Shown piece by piece: positions 6,108-7,466 of a stretch of 7,466 bases of DNA. Origin of the DNA: an uncultured Clostridia bacterium (GTDB lineage: Bacteria > Bacillota > Clostridia > Monoglobales > Firm-18). Below the pieces are notes generated by a model, which searched no databases, was not told where the DNA came from, and saw nothing but the letters and a program-made list of their open reading frames with translations. The position numbers and the translations under genes are program-made. Every line of letters starts with the position of its first letter. The first letter of the stretch is position 1. The stretch spans positions 1 through 7,466 of the forward strand of contig CALDNB010000172.1 in the NCBI GenBank assembly GCA_937914775.1. The letters run 5' to 3'.

Positions 6108-7373
6108 ATGAAAACAGTTAATTTTTATACTTTGGGTTGCAAAGTTAATATGTACGAAACTGAAGCAATGAAAAAACTTTTTATCGGTGCAGGTTACACT
6201 GTTACGGGCAAAGACGATGCTGATGTTTTTGTAATAAATACTTGTACCGTAACTGCTATGAGTGACAGAAAATCACGACAGATGATAAGACGTGCAAAAC
6301 ACAAAAACCCAAATTCAATAGTAGTAGTGGCAGGTTGTTTTTCACAAGTATCCCAAAAACAGGCAGAGGAAATGCCCGAGGCGGACATTATAGTTGGAAC
6401 TTACGGCAGAAAAGACATAGTAAAATATGTTGAAAACTATAAAGGCAAAAAAATGAACTGCGTATATGATGAAATTCCTGCAGTTTTTGAGGAAATGCCT
6501 TCTGAAAGCCAGTCAAGGACAAGGGCGGTTATTAAAATTCAGGACGGGTGCAGAAATTTTTGCTCGTACTGTATTATTCCTTACGCAAGAGGCCCCCTTC
6601 GTTCAAGAGGAATTGATGAAATTATAAAAGAAGTAACTATGCTGACAAAAAAAGGGTACAAGGAATTTGTCTTTGTTGGAATAAATCTTGCCTGTTACAA
6701 TTACGATGGTCTTAAGTTAGGGGACGTTATAGAAAAAGTATGTGAAATTGACGGAGTTAAAAGAGTACGATTAGGTTCTTTAGAGCCAAACGTATTTACT
6801 GAAAAGTTTTTAAAAACGGTTAAAAACCAGCCTAAACTTTGCAAACATTTTCATATTTCTTTGCAAAGCGGGTGCAACGAAACATTAAAAAGAATGAACA
6901 GGCACTACACCAGTGAGCACTACCTTTCATATCTTGAAAAAATAAGAGAGGTTTGTCCTGATGTTAATTTCACCACGGACGTTATGGTGGGCTTTGCAGG
7001 TGAAACAGAGGAAGAATTTAACGAAAGTATCCAAACTGTCAAAAAAGCAGGTTTTGGCAGTATTCACGTTTTCCCATATTCCGTGCGAAAAGGTACCGCT
7101 GCAGAAAAAATGGACAATCACGTGGACAATGAAACCAAAACAAAACGTGCTGAAATTATGACAAAAACAGGCGAACAATTAACACGTTGTAAACTTGAGG
7201 GTTTTATAGGACAAACAGTTGAAGTACTGTTTGAAACGGAGAAAGACGGAATATTTGAGGGATTCACCGATTCATATATAAAAGTCAGGGCAAAAGGGGA
7301 GAATTTATTCGGAGAAATTGTTTCTGTTACCGTTACAGGTGCGGAAAAAGACTTTTTAACAGGAGAAATTTGA
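6108..7373 (+). CDS. mtaB: tRNA N6-threonylcarbamoyladenosine(37) methylthiotransferase MtaB
   Basis: The 421-residue protein is a radical-SAM methylthiotransferase that adds a methylthio group to t6A at position 37 of ANN-decoding tRNAs, giving ms2t6A. The N-terminal UPF0004 domain has its three cluster cysteines: C11 (TLGCKVN), C46 (NTCTVT) and C77 (AGCFSQ). The radical-SAM triad is C148, C152 and C155 in GCRNFCSYCIIPYARG. LGSLEPN and HISLQSGC further on are family-typical, and the last 57 or so residues form a TRAM RNA-binding domain. TLGCKVN with NTCTVT and the RLGSLEP motif distinguish it from MiaB and RimO. The segment GINLACYNYD differs from the usual GI-H-L-x-x-Y form. The start is ATG 6108 with AGGAGAG at 6095-6101. 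It is the last gene of the predicted operon and has no clear terminator; its 3' end overlaps a possible minus-strand gene. Confidence 0.93.
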   Translation: MKTVNFYTLGCKVNMYETEAMKKLFIGAGYTVTGKDDADVFVINTCTVTAMSDRKSRQMIRRAKHKNPNSIVVVAGCFSQVSQKQAEEMPEADIIVGTYGRKDIVKYVENYKGKKMNCVYDEIPAVFEEMPSESQSRTRAVIKIQDGCRNFCSYCIIPYARGPLRSRGIDEIIKEVTMLTKKGYKEFVFVGINLACYNYDGLKLGDVIEKVCEIDGVKRVRLGSLEPNVFTEKFLKTVKNQPKLCKHFHISLQSGCNETLKRMNRHYTSEHYLSYLEKIREVCPDVNFTTDVMVGFAGETEEEFNESIQTVKKAGFGSIHVFPYSVRKGTAAEKMDNHVDNETKTKRAEIMTKTGEQLTRCKLEGFIGQTVEVLFETEKDGIFEGFTDSYIKVRAKGENLFGEIVSVTVTGAEKDFLTGEI

Positions 7374-7466
7374 CTTTTATATACATTATATCGTATCTTT
7401 TTTTATCTTTGCCTTTTTCTAATATACCTTCAATTTCATACCATTTATCAGCAGTAATTTTACTAT
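7333..7466 (-). CDS. Possible C-terminal end of a convergent gene (5' part outside window)
   Basis: On the minus strand a frame is open from the window edge at 7466 down to a TAA at 7333-7335, giving 43 residues. The part outside mtaB reads like protein: it begins SKITADKWYEIEGILEKGKD and is rich in charged residues, with a W-x-E-I-x-G-x-L-E-K-G pattern followed by an IKVK strand. This is loosely reminiscent of the C-terminal beta-rich domain of TIGR03943/DUF1980 (YcgQ-like) proteins, but that is a weak impression. The last 13 or so residues would be read antisense to mtaB, a 41-base convergent overlap. The 93 bases after mtaB hold no tRNA or clear hairpin, and no competing plus-strand gene is seen. 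Confidence 0.4.
   Translation of the reverse strand, partial: SKITADKWYEIEGILEKGKDKKRYDIMYIKVKFLLLKSLFPHL

Noticed and set aside
7374..7466. Possible intrinsic terminator after mtaB (T-run near 7398-7405)
   Set aside because: Only a four-base A-T-rich stem (ATAC/GTAT) can be formed ahead of the T-run, too weak to call a terminator.

Overview
The window is AT-rich, with compact co-directional genes, strong AGGAG-type ribosome binding sites, a class III fructose-1,6-bisphosphatase and an MtaB-type tRNA methylthiotransferase. Together these point to a chromosomal segment of a low-GC Firmicute, most likely an anaerobic member of the Clostridia. The exact genus cannot be read from the sequence.

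Layout. Positions 1-1532 hold the end of one transcription unit: a metallo-beta-lactamase-fold hydrolase (5' end missing) followed 14 bases later by an Ldh/MDH2-family NAD(P)-dependent 2-hydroxyacid dehydrogenase. A perfect intrinsic terminator (about 1532-1566) closes this unit. A promoter candidate with an extended -10 box follows at once (1568-1596). It probably drives a second unit: a membrane-anchored metallophosphoesterase (1626-2432), the class III fructose-1,6-bisphosphatase fbp (2429-4297, ATGA overlap), a 52-residue membrane ORF that looks like the N-terminal stump of a DUF1538 protein (4327-4485), a cytoplasmic GH13 alpha-amylase-type glycosidase (4506-6089) and mtaB (6108-7373). 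Gaps in this unit are -4, 29, 20 and 18 bases, with no visible internal terminator. A second promoter candidate sits inside the 3' end of the DUF1538 stump, just ahead of the amylase gene. At the right edge a minus-strand reading frame enters the window and overlaps the 3' end of mtaB.

How the genes fit together. fbp (gluconeogenesis) and the GH13 enzyme (intracellular alpha-glucan or maltodextrin breakdown) both belong to central carbohydrate metabolism. The metallophosphoesterase is translationally coupled to fbp, and mtaB is a tRNA-modification housekeeping gene riding in the same unit. I see no mobile element, CRISPR array, rRNA, tRNA or defence system. The window is mostly ordinary core genome. 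The points most worth a second look are the DUF1538 remnant with its nested promoter, the uncharacterised C-terminal tail of the GH13 enzyme, and the partial minus-strand gene at the right edge.
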